Shown: positions 21,270 to 32,046 of the stretch, in pieces
Layout: each line of letters starts with the position of its first letter
How positions within the stretch are numbered: the first letter of the stretch is position 1
NCBI GenBank assembly: GCA_964006375.1
Contig: OZ023266.1
Span: forward strand, 157,606,792 to 157,670,791
Source of the DNA: Tillus elongatus
Taxonomy: Eukaryota; Arthropoda; Insecta; Coleoptera; Cleridae
Reading direction: 5' to 3'
Length of the DNA stretch: 64,000 nucleotides
Translations under genes and position numbers: made by a program
Notes under the pieces: generated by a model
What the model saw: the letters and a program-made list of their open reading frames with translations, nothing else
Told to the model about the DNA's origin: nothing
Database searches by the model: none

Positions 21270-21360
21270 TACAAATTGTATTGTGATGAAGTGGGTTATC
21301 CAAATTGTACTTATCAGTGCTCATCACAGGTTCCAATCTTTACTCATTAAATAATACCAT

Positions 21361-23031
21361 TTTTTAATAGCTGAACATTGTATGCTGAATAGTTTAGAGA
21401 AAAATTACGTTATCTAAAACAATGACCATTAGGAGTTAAATTTGAATGAGTAAGGTATTAACTTTTTTATCTGAAGATTTTAACGGTTACGAGTTGAAGT
21501 GCAGCTAATGGCTAAAACTTTAAACTATACTTTACATAAGCTAAAATTAAAAACCAATGCGAGATTGTAGTTACTTACAGCCTTCTCATCATTTGGTATG
21601 TTTTAAGCAAATTAATAACACGATCAAGTCTCTTATCCTGGCATAACAACAGCATAATTGCAAGGCTATTTTCATGAAAAATATAAACACAAGACATTTA
21701 CAAGCAAACGAACACGTGTGAGTTGTATAAAGAGATTGTCATTTTTAATTAATCCCGATTCGTTTAGGCAATACAACACTAAAACTACACATATTTACAA
21801 TTTGATAGAAATATATGCTGTAACGATGACCGTTATAATAACTTTCATTGTACTTTCTTCGAGTTGCAATAAAACAATGACAAAATATTTTAAAAATTAT
21901 CAGCAAAAATATAATTTTTTAAGCCAACTTAACTTACCTATATCGCAAAACACAACTCTTACAAAATACAAACATTTAACCCAACACAATTTTCCTAATA
22001 AAGCCTATTGACGTGAGTGCGTATACATGAGTGTATATGCGCTCGCGTATGTGTGTGAGTGGAGTATGTAAGTTTTAATTTTAAGATATATTTTTAGTAA
22101 ACAGCAAGCGTATAGGGAGATAAAAGAAGTTAAAAGAAAAAAGTTAAAAAGCTTGTTAGATTAACATTCTTAAGACAGGTTTTTCCATAATGAAAAGCAA
22201 GGTCAGATGGCATCCTTGTTCATTTTGAAGATTGACAGTGACTGAATGAGCCAGTTCTCAAAGTCAAAACTCTAAAAAAAAAAAAAAATTCCTAATAATA
22301 ACACCTTTGTGGCTCGTACAGTAACCACATATTTTTGAGACGCTGCTCTTTAAAATATTGTCGATAACACAAAGTATTTTGAATATACGAGGATGAACAA
22401 AGATTAAGATGGATTTAAGACGGGAAAATAATATTTGTTTTGTTGTATAAATGTAGTAGTTATGTTTAGTAGGTCCAGTGTTACCATAGAGTAGGCCTTA
22501 CGATAGAAGTTAGACAGTGACAGTTGCGTGACAATGGTCGAGGCAGGTATGTAAGATGCTGTAAACCTTAACGTTTATGTTAATAAATAATGGTAATACA
22601 AAGTAGAACAGTGTTTAGATCATCACCCCAGCAATAACGTACCCTGTACCATGTACATGTACCATGTACCAAAATACTTACAGTACATCGACTTATCTAA
22701 GGAAATTTAAAGTTCACTGATGCCAGGTTTTGTGTATACAAATTGACCATGTTCAGGCAAACGTCTTTATAAAACATAATACCTAAGTTTGATTGAAAAA
22801 GATCAGACAATTTGAAAAGGGAGGCCTGTTTTATATGGATGAACAGCGCGGTAAACATGAAAGAGAAAAGGGTAAGGGTATATGATTTCCCTGCTCAAAT
22901 GAACAATAAAAAATATATGACATACGGCAGAATAACGTGTATTCAAGACGAAAAATGGAAAGGGGACAATAACTACTACTTCTAAGGTAAAAGAGACAAG
23001 GCAATACTTCTAGACTGTATTTATTGATAAA
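21361..23031. other. no gene recognised
   Basis: AT-rich DNA. A 117-codon open frame around 21658-22011 has no recognisable motif, relies on a non-ATG start and has low-complexity composition, so I do not call it. A short direct repeat of GTACCATGTAC occurs at 22646-22669. Confidence 0.4.
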
Positions 23032-23081
23032 AGCTCTACGCGTTTCAGCCCATATACATAAGGCATCTTCAGGGGCTTCCT
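23032..23081 (-). ncRNA. hammerhead ribozyme motif of PLE4
   Basis: The minus strand reads AAGCCC, CUGAAGA, stem II GCC...GGC (UGCCUUAUGUAUAUGGGCU), GAAA, CGCG, UA, GAGCUU. CUGAAGA fits CUGANGA and GAAA is intact. The outer strands AAGCCC/GAGCUU pair with one mismatch. Palindromic stem III ACGCGU. Confidence 0.65.
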
Positions 23082-23799
23082 GAAAAATTACAAAAGTGGT
23101 TGTGTCCGAAATAAAGTTTCTGTAGGTTGACAAATATCCCATGACACAAGCGGTTACATAATTCGAACCAGTCTTACAAGCAAAGTCAAAGCTAAAATAC
23201 TCTGTAACAGTTACATTTGTAAAAATTAAAGCTAAAAAGTTAAAAAGCTGAAAAGTTAAAACGCCCAAATGTCAAAGCTTGGTCAAAGCACATTCACGCT
23301 GTAAAAACAACACTACAAAAGTGATAAAACGGGTCAGAGCCCGTGTAAGTTAAGCTTAAAGTGCACTGACCCACTACAATCTAATGCCTTTGAACAAATA
23401 GCAACAGGTAGAGAAGCTGTTGAGGCAGGCTGCACAATCAGAGCCGAACTTTTAGAGAAAAATGCAGAGTTAAACCTATGATACGTATTAAGAATCAAAC
23501 CAAAATGGCTCAACATACTCACGTTCTGTTTTTTATAACAAGAACCGAACTTTATAAGAAATACATCATAGTAGCTGTTTTCATCGATTGTCGTCTTTGT
23601 TTCCTCGCACTATATGGTTGAAGGCAGAACTAGAAGCATAAAGACCAGAAGTAGATACACGGCAATACGAATAAAACCTCACAATCGAAATGGAGAGCAG
23701 TGAAAAGCTGAAAAACAGACGTGAATGGGAACGGCGAAACGAATTAACTACCACTTTTTGCTAAAGATGACAAGTGACAGACGGGTGACGTTGACACTT

Positions 23800-24245
23800 G
23801 TTGGACTGTTCTGAGAAGCACAGAGCAAGACATATTTCCGGGTACCTTTGCCCCACAGAATACTTGGGTTTTTTAATCTGGATGGCACTAATTCAGGACA
23901 TGTCTATAGATTGGCGGAAAGTTTATATCACTGGTATTGGAAGCATTGAGCACAGTGCTGTTGGAGTTGTAGGTGTATCTGTAAATCTCCATCTCTTCAA
24001 GGACGAACTGTTCAGTTCCGAAAATGGATGGGTGAAGGATTTTAACATTATTTTCTTTATCGAAAGTATGACCAGTTTCTCTGAGGTGGCAACCAAAATC
24101 TAAAGTGACGTTATCAGCATTGTTTCTTCTTCTGAGATTTCTGGTGTTTAGAGCTCCCCCAGTTCTACCAATGTAGACAGTGTTGCAATCAGGATCTCCA
24201 CAGCTAAGGCAATAAACTCCTGATTTAGATCTAAAGATCCCGATT
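23800..24245 (-). pseudogene. PLE4 GIY-YIG endonuclease remnant
   Basis: The minus strand from about 24245 reads FRSKSGVYCLSCGDPDCNTV then YIGRTGGALNTRNLRRRN, a GIY-YIG core with the conserved arginine. It continues with CHLRETGHTFDKENNVKILH and a degraded tail. Frameshifts break the frame. This lineage is clearly different from PLE1-3. Confidence 0.75.
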
Positions 24246-24605
24246 TTTCTCTACCTGTTGCTATTTATTCAAAGACATTAGATTGTAGTGTGCCAGTGCA
24301 CGTTAAGCTTAACTTACACGGGCTTTGACCCGTTTTATCACTTTTGTACTGTTCTTTTTACTGCATGGAGGTGCTTTGACCAAGCTTTGACATTTGGGCG
24401 TTTTAACTTTAGTTTTTTAACTTTTTAACTTTAACTTTTACAGAGTATTTCAGCTTTGACTTTGCTTTTAAAGTAGACTTTGCTTGTAAGACTGTTTGGA
24501 CTTATGTAACCGCTTGTGTCATGGGATACTTGCCAATCTACCAGAAATTTCTGACACTTTCTGACACAACCACTTTTGTAATTTTTCAGGAAGCCCCTAA
24601 AGATA

Positions 24606-25371
24606 GCAGTAGGAGTAATTGAAGAAAACTAACCTTCAAACGATGTAAAAATTAGAATTGTTGACGTGAAAATCAACACCGGAGTATATAGTACCACCAG
24701 TTTGTCCTAGAATAGAAATATTATCTTTCATTTTATCTTCGCCAATTGTTACCTTTTAACAGTTTTAATGTTAAGGCTGCTGACGTAATCCTTTATAGTT
24801 ATAGTTAAATAATTTAGAGTAAAAGTATCGGTTTTAACAATAACAGTTAACAAAAAATATTCCTAAAAAATTATAACTATCCCCTGAATAAAGTCCCAAA
24901 TGCACGGGCGTCAATTTTAGGACATTTTATAATTCTATTGTGTGCGTGACCAACGCTGCCAAGACACATTAATAAACATATAAAAAATTATTATTATAAA
25001 CGTTCTGCTAAATGTTTAAGTCTTAAGAGAATATTACGTTGAATAAATAAAATAAAATTTTTAAAACATTAACGCGTTTTCTATTATAAGCTAAGTACTT
25101 TTCAATATCTCCTCGTATATCTTCTTGACATGGTAAAAAATAAATATCTTGATATGTTTCCATTTTATTTTGTTTAAGGAAATGTATATCTTGTAAGAAG
25201 TGTTTTTAAATACGGCTAAGTTGGCTTAAACAGTCAAATTTTTGGTATGAGATGGTATTATTTTTAAGAGATGCCCTGTATATTGGCGTGTTTTAAATTT
25301 TAAAAAATATATGTTTCTTTCTGGCCAGTCTTATTCGTTTTAATATTGTAAAATATAATAAGTTTAGTTTA
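24606..25371. other. no gene recognised
   Basis: AT-rich DNA with no coding or structural signal that I can support. Confidence 0.4.
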
Positions 25372-25416
25372 AGCACAATTGGAGAACCCAAATCACCACA
25401 ACACATTTAAAAAAAA

Positions 25417-25461
25417 CCTGAAGATCGTTTCACTAACCAAGTTGACGTCATCAGAGGATGG
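25417..25461 (-). ncRNA. hammerhead ribozyme motif, left end of PLE3
   Basis: The minus strand reads CAUCCU, CUGAUGA, CGUCAACUUGGUUAGU, GAAA, CGAUCUUC, AGGU. Core intact; CCU/AGG stem I. Confidence 0.65.
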
Positions 25462-25706
25462 ATAATTCTAAATATCTTATATCCACAAGGCTATTTATAT
25501 TCTTCTGCAGGTAGTCGGTCACTAACGATTTAGGGAGGTGCAACGACACAAAAATTAACATATTTCGGTTGGCGTAAATATATGTATCCTTTTATTATCT
25601 ATCGGACGTGCTTATGCCCGTATTCATTTTGTAAAGTAATCTATCAGGAGACTACCCATAGGCGGCGGAGCGAGATTCATACACTTCTTATTATTACTAT
25701 ATTTAG

Positions 25707-25708
<2 letters not shown>

Positions 25709-25795
<87 letters not shown>
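25709..25795. repeat. (AT)n microsatellite in PLE3
   Basis: About 43 AT units. The mirrored arm near 26840 has no such run, so it expanded after the arms formed. Confidence 0.95.
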
Positions 25796-25796
<1 letters not shown>

Positions 25797-25809
25797 TTTC
25801 GAAGGCATT

Positions 25810-26435
25810 TAGCTGTTCTGGTTGTCCAACATTTATTAATTTTAGATTCTCCTTATTAACGCGGTGATTATAATCCCCAATATGTCGGGCGACGGAAATC
25901 TATCTATAGTACCATATCTTAATTGTGCCAAATGTTCTTTGAATCTAATTTCAATAGATCTTTTTGTTTGTACGACGTATTTAAGATCACAATCTTAAGA
26001 ACTTATTTCGTAAATTCCTGACAGTTTGGCTGTACTATCCCTGTCTTTTGGGTAACCTAGCTACTTTTTAAAGTTTTTTTTTCGAAAATGTTAGTTGCAA
26101 ATCGGCTTTCTCTCTTCTAAAAGTTATTGATTCCGCTAACATTTTCGTTGTTTTATGTTTGTTAATTAATTTCTCCACTACGCAAGCAGCGTGGGTAGAT
26201 TTTATAGAATCAAATTTATTGTTTAATTTGGCAATAAAATCTTTTATTTTGCCAATGTTTGTGTTGAACACTGCGAAAATATCATCCGCGTAACGAAATC
26301 ACACTTTAGGAAAATACTCACTAACTTTCAGGATCTCTTTCAAATATACTCATCAAAAGGTCTGCAATAAATGGCGATAGCAGGTTGCCCACTGTCGTGC
26401 CTTGGGTTTGTTCAAATACTTGTACTGTACTTTAA
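25810..26435 (-). pseudogene. PLE3 reverse transcriptase fragment, linker and GIY-YIG endonuclease
   Basis: Right to left on the minus strand: GTTVGNLLSPFIADLL (reverse transcriptase motif 4-like), RYADDIFAVFNTNIGKIKDF (YADD catalytic motif), FIAKLNNKFDSIKSTHAACV, ADLQLTFSKKKL. The endonuclease then follows with SGIYEISS, DCDLKYVVQT and RFKEHLAQLRYGTID. Frameshifts and stops throughout. Only the palm C-terminus of the reverse transcriptase is present. Confidence 0.75.
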
Positions 26436-26640
26436 AAAACTCGCTAGGTAACCCAAAAGACAAGAATAGTGCGGCTAAAATGTCGGGAATTTATGAATTA
26501 AGTTGTAAATATTGTGATCTTAAGTACGTGGGATAAACAAAAAGATATATTGGAATTAAGATAGGGACTAAACATAGATCTCCCATCGTCCGAGATATGT
26601 GAAGACATTTGTGCAAACATAGCTACTGATTTTAAAGGTT
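26436..26640 (+). pseudogene. PLE3 plus-strand endonuclease fragment
   Basis: LLGNPKDKNSAAKMSGIYEL, then CDLKYVG, a stop where Q is expected, and TKRYIGIK. This is the GIY-YIG N-terminal half, inverted relative to the gene at 25810-26435. It then breaks off. Confidence 0.7.
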
Positions 26641-27078
26641 ACAAAGACAATAAAAATGTGTGGCGGTGGTTTTTGTGTGGTGTTTTATTGTGTAGGATTG
26701 AGGTAAATCTTAATCTTGAAAATTTAATTAGTATGTATAGGAAAGACCGGGATAATAATCACCACGTTAATGAGGAGAATCTAAAATTAATATGTTAGAC
26801 AACCAGAACAGCTAAACGCCTTCGAAAGTATATATGCTAAATATAGTAATAAGTGTATGAATGTGGCTCCGCCGCCTATGGGTAGTCTCCTGATAGATTA
26901 ATTTACAAAATAAATACCGGCATAAGCACGTCCGATAGATAATAAAGGAATACAGATATTTCCGCCAAACGAAATATGTTAATTTTTGGTGTCCGTAAAC
27001 CTTCCTAAATCGTTAGTGACCGACTACATGCAGAAGAATATAAACAGAGTTGTGGATATAAGATATTTACAATTATAC

Positions 27079-27121
27079 ATCCTCTGATGACGCAACTTGG
27101 TTAGTGAAACGATCGTCAAGT
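27079..27121 (+). ncRNA. hammerhead ribozyme motif, right end of PLE3
   Basis: CAUCCU, CUGAUGA, CGCAACUUGGUUAGU, GAAA, CGAUCGUC, AAGU. Canonical core. Mirror of the motif at 25417-25461. Confidence 0.65.
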
Positions 27122-27469
27122 TTGAAAAAATGTGTTGTGGTGATTTGGTTTCTCAAAGTGTGCTTATCAGTGCTTGGTGAAGTTGTCTTTATACGTTCAA
27201 ACTTATTCATACAACATGAAACCTACTATACTCAAAATTCAAATCTTTTGTTAAATGAATAGTCACAAAAATAATTAATAAAAAATGAAAAAAAAACCTG
27301 CATATCCAAGTTAGGAGCATTTTTAGGGTGATTTATAAATAAAAAATTATTCTTAAAAAATAAACGAAAATAAGAGCAAGAAGTGTACAAATAATCGACT
27401 AAGCAAATGCAACATCTATTACAGACATCAACACTCACACAGATAAACTCATTAATGCTTGATTCTTAT

Positions 27470-27705
27470 AAAATAGTGCTGCAAATTGAATCATAACTTC
27501 CACATAGCTGTGATAATTTATTCTCTTCAGAAAGACATCCTCGTGGAATGAATTTAGGGTCGATGACTTGACCACAAAGAAAATATTTGTATTCCTGTAC
27601 ACATAAACTTTTGAAACATTATATTACGCGAGTTTTATCGAAAAAATGTCAATTTTCAGCAAATCACCCCTTATTTATCCCCTACCCCCTGAAGTTGAAA
27701 TGATC
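27470..27705. repeat. dispersed repeat R1, copy 2 (truncated)
   Basis: GTGCTGCAAATTGAATCATA through CACCCCTTATTTATCCCCTA; lacks the GTCGGGTGCTAA end found in copies 1 and 3. Confidence 0.7.
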
Positions 27706-27849
27706 ACAACAAAACTTTAAGCAAAATGTTTGTCAACATTCTGTAAAATATTCACAATTTCATTAACTTCTCATGAAATTTTCAGAAATTCTGCCAAGAT
27801 TTCTTTTACTGGTTATCTTTCGGGTTACGCAATGGTAAACAAATCATAA

Positions 27850-28135
27850 TAATCTTACATCAAACTAAATATGACAATTGACGCTCCGATGTCGATTTGA
27901 AATATTGCGGGAATTGAGAACGAGACTTTTTACCATTTCCTAAATAAAAAAGACACTCCAACAATGAAATATCACATTGGTCATTATTATTATTTGTGAC
28001 CCCAATCCATTTTTTTTCACAGATGCGTCGATTAATACAGAAATGCTTCGATTTCCATGTTTCTCTCATGAGGCTCTATACAAACATGGATGAAAGATGG
28101 CGGCCACAAACGTATGGCCACACTGTCTTCAGATA
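27850..28135 (-). repeat. dispersed repeat R2, copy 1
   Basis: On the minus strand this region shares with 50580-51000 the order GCCATACGTTYGT, CGAAGCATTTCTGTRTTAAT, CGAYGCATCTGT and GGGGTCACAARTAATAATAA. Open frames in both copies look fortuitous. Function unknown. Confidence 0.65.
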
Positions 28136-28612
28136 CGCTTTTTCAGAATAATTGTTTAAAACTTCCAATAATTTTTCATAGGATTCAAAAACGTCCCCTA
28201 ACTTTATACACACTTTTTGTATCGGATTATGATAAAAGGTAAAGAAGTTTTCTCATTTTCGTAGCACACGTTTAGCTTACTTGGTTTCGTACAAAAAGTT
28301 AGGTTAACCTATTTACCCCTCTCGGCGGTCTTCGACAACTAAGGACCGGCGGCTTTCAACAATGTGTTGAGAACTACAGCCGGATGCGTGTGAAACAGTT
28401 TTAATCTCGACGGTTTTCATGGGAAGCAATTCATAAAGACCACCGAACGACGGCATTCGTCGATTATATTGACAATACCGCCGGCGGTTGTAGAGCCTCA
28501 GCGATTCTTGTTTCACCTTTATTTTAAACAATTTTCGTATTGTTTATATTCATCCCAAATATGTATTTTCAAATATTCACACTTGACACTTGTTTTGTTT
28601 TGTTTTTTATTT
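28136..28612. other. no gene recognised
   Basis: Includes a slightly GC-richer part with CGGCGGTC and CCGCCGGCGGTTG phrases (28318-28500). No coding signature is visible. Confidence 0.4.
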
Positions 28613-28927
28613 CAACAACACACCACGAGGGCTCACAGCCTAAATACTATCATACCGTGGGTGTCGACATTGAGGAAAGAGGCAACGTGTTAATTCTGGA
28701 CTTGAAGGTTTGGAGGTTCGGAGGAGCAGGAAAATATGTCCCGGCAAGGAATTCCACAACTTAGAAGTCCTCGGGACAAAAGAGAGGGCATAACAAGATG
28801 TTCTATGTCTGGTGACCTGGACAGTAAAAAGGCGCATTCGCTCTGTTCCCCTGGTAGATCTGTTGGGGGCAGCAGGTGCAGGAACTATGGAAGAAAGCTC
28901 CCGTGAGCAGTACCCGTGCAGGTATCT

Positions 28928-28932
<5 letters not shown>

Positions 28933-28978
<46 letters not shown>
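28933..28978. repeat. (GA)n in LINE A copy 2, C-terminal site
   Basis: About 22 GA units at the same codon position as the array at 11084-11168. Confidence 0.9.
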
Positions 28979-28981
<3 letters not shown>

Positions 28982-29954
28982 GAGAGGTCGCCAACGGCAC
29001 ATCGGTGGGCAAGGGATGGCAGCTTTTGGGTGAGGGTATCTTCTGAATGGAGTAGAAACAATTACATCCCCTGAAACAAGAGGTGGGAACGTGCTCTTGC
29101 AGAAATTATTCCCAATAGAATTAATAAGAGTCCAGCTGGGTTTGCTGTCGTTGGAGCTTTAGCGGACTTTGTTTTTGATGTGGTTATTAAACGAGTTTTT
29201 TGCCTCAGAAAGAATGCGGACATAGCGGTTTCTTGCGTCGCTAAATGTTTAACGGTTTTCTTGACTGTGATTGTGTAGAAGCGTTTTGTGAGCTTTGACG
29301 TTTTCAAGTCTGGCCTTGTCACAGGATTTAGAGAACCAGGGCTTTTGAGTGACTAAAGAGGTTTTCTGTGTACGTGGAATACATAATTCCATGCCAGCCT
29401 GGATGATTTCGGTGACGTTTTGTGAGATGTCAGATGGGTCAGGATGAGAGAAGCAGGCAGACGCCCATGGAAATGAAGAAAAGTAATGCCGTATTTCGAT
29501 CCAGTTCGCGAAGTTGTAGTGCCAACCGATGCGTGGGTGTGATGACTGTGTGACCTCGGCTTGCATTGCGCAGGAAGCAGTGACCATGCCGTGGTCTGAG
29601 CAACCAGGGGGGGGGGTGGGCGACTGAGGTCTTATAGCATTGAGGTTTTGTAGTAAGGAGATCCAAGGAATTTGAGCCGTGTGTTGGGATGCGAGGAAAG
29701 TAAGTAGGTTGCTGAATCATATTGGCTAAAGAATTGCTGACTGCGAAGGCCCCCGCTGCTCTCCCTTATGGATCGGTTTTGAAGATTCTAGCCATTCCTT
29801 ATTATGGACATTGAAGTCACTAAGAATAGTGACCTCGGAGGAAGGATATTCTGAAATCAGATGGTCGGTTGTTTCAGAAAGGTAGTCGAAGAGCTGGACA
29901 AAGTTGTTGTCAGAAAGTGACCGGTAAATGCAACAGATGAATTTAGTTGCAGCC

Positions 29955-29957
<3 letters not shown>

Positions 29958-29988
<31 letters not shown>
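29958..29988. repeat. (GA)n in LINE A copy 2, endonuclease site
   Basis: About 15 GA units inside the APE domain, before GAATKFICCIYRSLS codons. A second, independent GA expansion in the same element. Confidence 0.9.
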
Positions 29989-29993
<5 letters not shown>

Positions 29994-30265
29994 ATCCAAA
30001 GTATGTATTTTCTTCCAGCTTCAAATTGGGGAGTCTGGTGCAGGGTAGATTGCTACAGTTGTATGCGCACACACCTCCATGCAATCTAAGGGAAGTAAGA
30101 AGCTCATACCCCGGGAAATTAAGGTCACTAGTGGCTGTTTTGGGACTCATTTGGGTTTCGGTGAGGAAGAGGACTTGGTGCTTATTAGCTAGGAGGAAAT
30201 TGTGGACGGAGTTCAGGTTAGAATTTAGGCCACATATATTCGAGAAGGATATGTTAAATCTTGAT

Positions 30266-30545
30266 GCCGGCGCCCCCTACACACCCCTCTCCCGGAGATC
30301 CGAATGGACGGGTATTTTATGTCCGGAATCTTTTGTACAAGGAGGAGCTATCATCATTTTTGTTTATAAGGGAAACCGACTCATACACCAGAACCGGAAA
30401 CGTTCGTTGTGACTTCACCGGCCCCTTGATGTAAGGGGTGGTACCTCCTCGGGCGTGAAAAAAATTCTTTACTTTCACGTAAAGGAAAAGTCCACTACCA
30501 CCTGCCAGCACTGTTCAGCACTTTTCTGTTTTGCATTTACATATT
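30266..30545. other. possible LINE A leader or ORF1 end
   Basis: GC-richer sequence immediately upstream (on the minus strand) of the LINE A endonuclease, with no stop-free frame that I recognise. Position suggests 5' LINE sequence; not proven. Confidence 0.3.
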
Positions 30546-31302
30546 GTATTGGTTTATTATTATTATTTATTTATTTATTATCATCGTACAACATGTCTAC
30601 ACAATAATCCTGAGGCTTGTGCTGTATAATAAGATTCTATCAAAAACTGCCAATAAATTAGTCTATAATAAGCCCCCTGTAATTACCTCATGATGTAAAG
30701 CCAAACGTGAGCCAAATGTACGCCAAGTAAACGGTGTGAACGAGTCATTAAATGCATGTCGCAACTTATCAACAACGTAAAACAATCTTCACTTTTTGGT
30801 TTTATTTGCATTGTCAAAGCTATCCATGCACATTATTATTCGTATTACATGTGTACTGGGCTCATTCAAACATATAAATAATCTTGTAAACTCGACTCTT
30901 GAATGCATTACAGCTATAATTATGTCTCAAGTTAAAAACCACGTCGTTTTTAATGTGTTGCACTTATGTTTATTGATGGAGCTGTAGCTTAAATATAGCA
31001 TCACTTACACTGAATGCAGAAATGATGTTATGCAAATCTCTAATTATACTCATTTCGATAAAATATACAAATTTTATTATTAGAAAAGCAATTTATGTTA
31101 AAAGATTACTGACAATCCTCCTCGATGCAAGGAACGAATTTTAAGATTGTAAGAAATCGGAAACTCGAGATTGAGACTGGACATCTGCGTCATTCTCAGA
31201 TTTTTATAAATAATCTCTATTACAAGTTTGTCGTCCAGTGGGCCCGCAAATATTATTGGACACACCTGACGCATTTAAAGTTAGTTACGTTATGATTTCG
31301 CT
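30546..31302. other. no gene recognised
   Basis: AT-rich DNA with short TTA runs near 30555. No coding signal. Confidence 0.4.
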
Positions 31303-31343
31303 TGTAAATATTCGGAATGAAAAACTTAAGAATGACATATAGT
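31303..31343. repeat. 41 bp direct repeat, left copy
   Basis: AAATATTCGGAATGAAAAAC and the following about 21 bases recur at 33414-33454 with two mismatches. The pair brackets the RNase H and LINE A fragments. Confidence 0.85.
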
Positions 31344-32046
31344 GTGTTTACGTTGTCATATGAAATTTTACTATGGAAACCAATTGTTGTTTTACCAGCT
31401 TGCCATAGTGAAGACATAGATGTCCAAAGCTATTACCGTGAAAATATCCAGAAGTTTCCAGGATCTGCCCTGATATTTAACGATGGATCCAAAACATCTG
31501 ATTCCGTAGGGTGTAGTATATACTGCGAATCGACGACATCCAGTTTCGTTTTTAAGCTACACAAAGAAAACAGCATATATACGGCAGAAACAGTAGCAGT
31601 TATCAAAGCCCTTGAAATGGCCATGGACATAGCATCCCATTCGAAATTTATAATAATAACCGACAGCAAGTCGTTACTCTTGGCTCTGAAGGAGCCCTCT
31701 AATGTATTCAAGGACCCACTTATAGGCATTATTAGATCCAATTACCGGAACTTAGTGAGGGCTGGAAAAACGGCTATATTTATGTGGATAAAAGTACATG
31801 CACATATCAAGGGCAATGAAGAAGCAGATAAACTGGCAAAAAATGCATCAATAATAGGAGAGAGTTGCAATATCCTCTTAACGAGAGATCTTCTTCCTAC
31901 CTGTAAACGTCACATGAGGAAAGAGGTCTGACCAATGGAGCAAAGAACAAGCCATAGTAAAAAGTAAATTTCAGCAAATATTTTCCAGCTTGCCTTCTAA
32001 ATCGATCTTAGAAATAGTCCCAACTAACAGAGTAATATGTATAACA
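31344..32046 (+). pseudogene. LINE RNase H fragment, 5' and 3' truncated
   Basis: The plus-strand frame 31317-31931 is open for 204 codons. It carries a full RNase H set: ALIFNDGSKTSDSVGCSIYC (D), YTAETVAVIKALEMA (E), IIITDSKSLLLAL (D) and KVHAHIKGNEEADKLAKNA (H...D). W-I-P-S-H has become WIKVH. RNase H of this type removes RNA during LINE replication. The C-terminus is broken by a frameshift at 31931 and the rest is cut off by LINE A copy 3. The clade resembles the LINE at 2000-3765. Confidence 0.75.

Larger units (their letters stand above)
16006..21346 (-). mobile_element. outer Penelope-like element (PLE1) with 14 bp target-site duplication
   Basis: TTAAATAATACCAT occurs at 15992-16005 and again at 21347-21360, exactly bracketing the element. 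The ends are inverted relatives (AATAAGTACAATTTGGAGAA on the left, CCAAATTGTACTTATCAGTG on the right). Each is followed inward by a hammerhead-like motif, and the right end carries about 30 extra bases. Inside, on the minus strand, are reverse transcriptase (RYVDDAFAIF) and GIY-YIG endonuclease remnants. It has been disrupted by a solo LTR, an inner PLE and a satellite-like expansion of its own endonuclease leader. Confidence 0.85.
23032..24605 (-). mobile_element. Penelope-like element PLE4 with inverted termini
   Basis: About 360 bp arms at 23062-23423 and 24250-24605 are reverse complements; for example GCCCGTGTAAGTTAAGCTTA and its complement, and CCCATGACACAAGCGGTTAC. The left arm is preceded by a hammerhead motif; the corresponding right-hand motif (near 24590) is decayed. 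The interior carries a GIY-YIG endonuclease on the minus strand. No target duplication found. Confidence 0.75.
25372..27180. mobile_element. Penelope-like element PLE3, inverted arrangement
   Basis: Left terminus (AAGCACAATTGGAGAACCCA) and right terminus (TTTCTCAAAGTGTGCTTATC) are inverted relatives, each with a hammerhead motif inside. Further inward, CGGTCACTAACGATTTAGG and its complement pair, as do both flanks of the AT run. The left half carries reverse transcriptase and endonuclease on the minus strand, the right half a plus-strand endonuclease fragment. This makes it an inverted dimer like PLE2. No convincing target duplication. Confidence 0.75.
28613..30265 (-). pseudogene. LINE family A, copy 2: endonuclease plus C-terminus, reverse transcriptase deleted
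   Basis: Minus strand, right to left: an APE-type endonuclease start (ISFSNICGLNSNLNSVHNFL, then TET), EVTILSDFNVHNKEWL (catalytic SDFN motif), NSLDLLTTKPQCY, and the post-endonuclease region to LLLILLGIISARARSHLL near 29090. At about 29060 the sequence jumps directly to the C-terminal region (SSIVPAPAAPNRSTRGTERM, SKLWNSLP). The whole reverse transcriptase is missing. 3' end CAACACACCAC at 28613 next to a T-rich run. The most 5'-complete copy here. Confidence 0.8.

Noticed and set aside
21658..22011. 117-codon plus-strand frame
   Set aside because: No ATG at the frame start, low-complexity Lys/Asn/Thr composition, no motif; consistent with chance in AT-rich DNA.
22831..23268. 145-codon minus-strand frame
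   Set aside because: It overlaps the PLE4 terminal arm and hammerhead; no protein motif.
25372..27180. Target-site duplication for PLE3
   Set aside because: I compared about 30 bases outside each terminus and found no shared word longer than expected by chance.
27860..28069. Small protein shared with 50.7-51.1 kb (SKHFCVNR...GVTSNNN)
   Set aside because: The DNA is a dispersed repeat and the frames are broken differently in each copy; no recognised domain.
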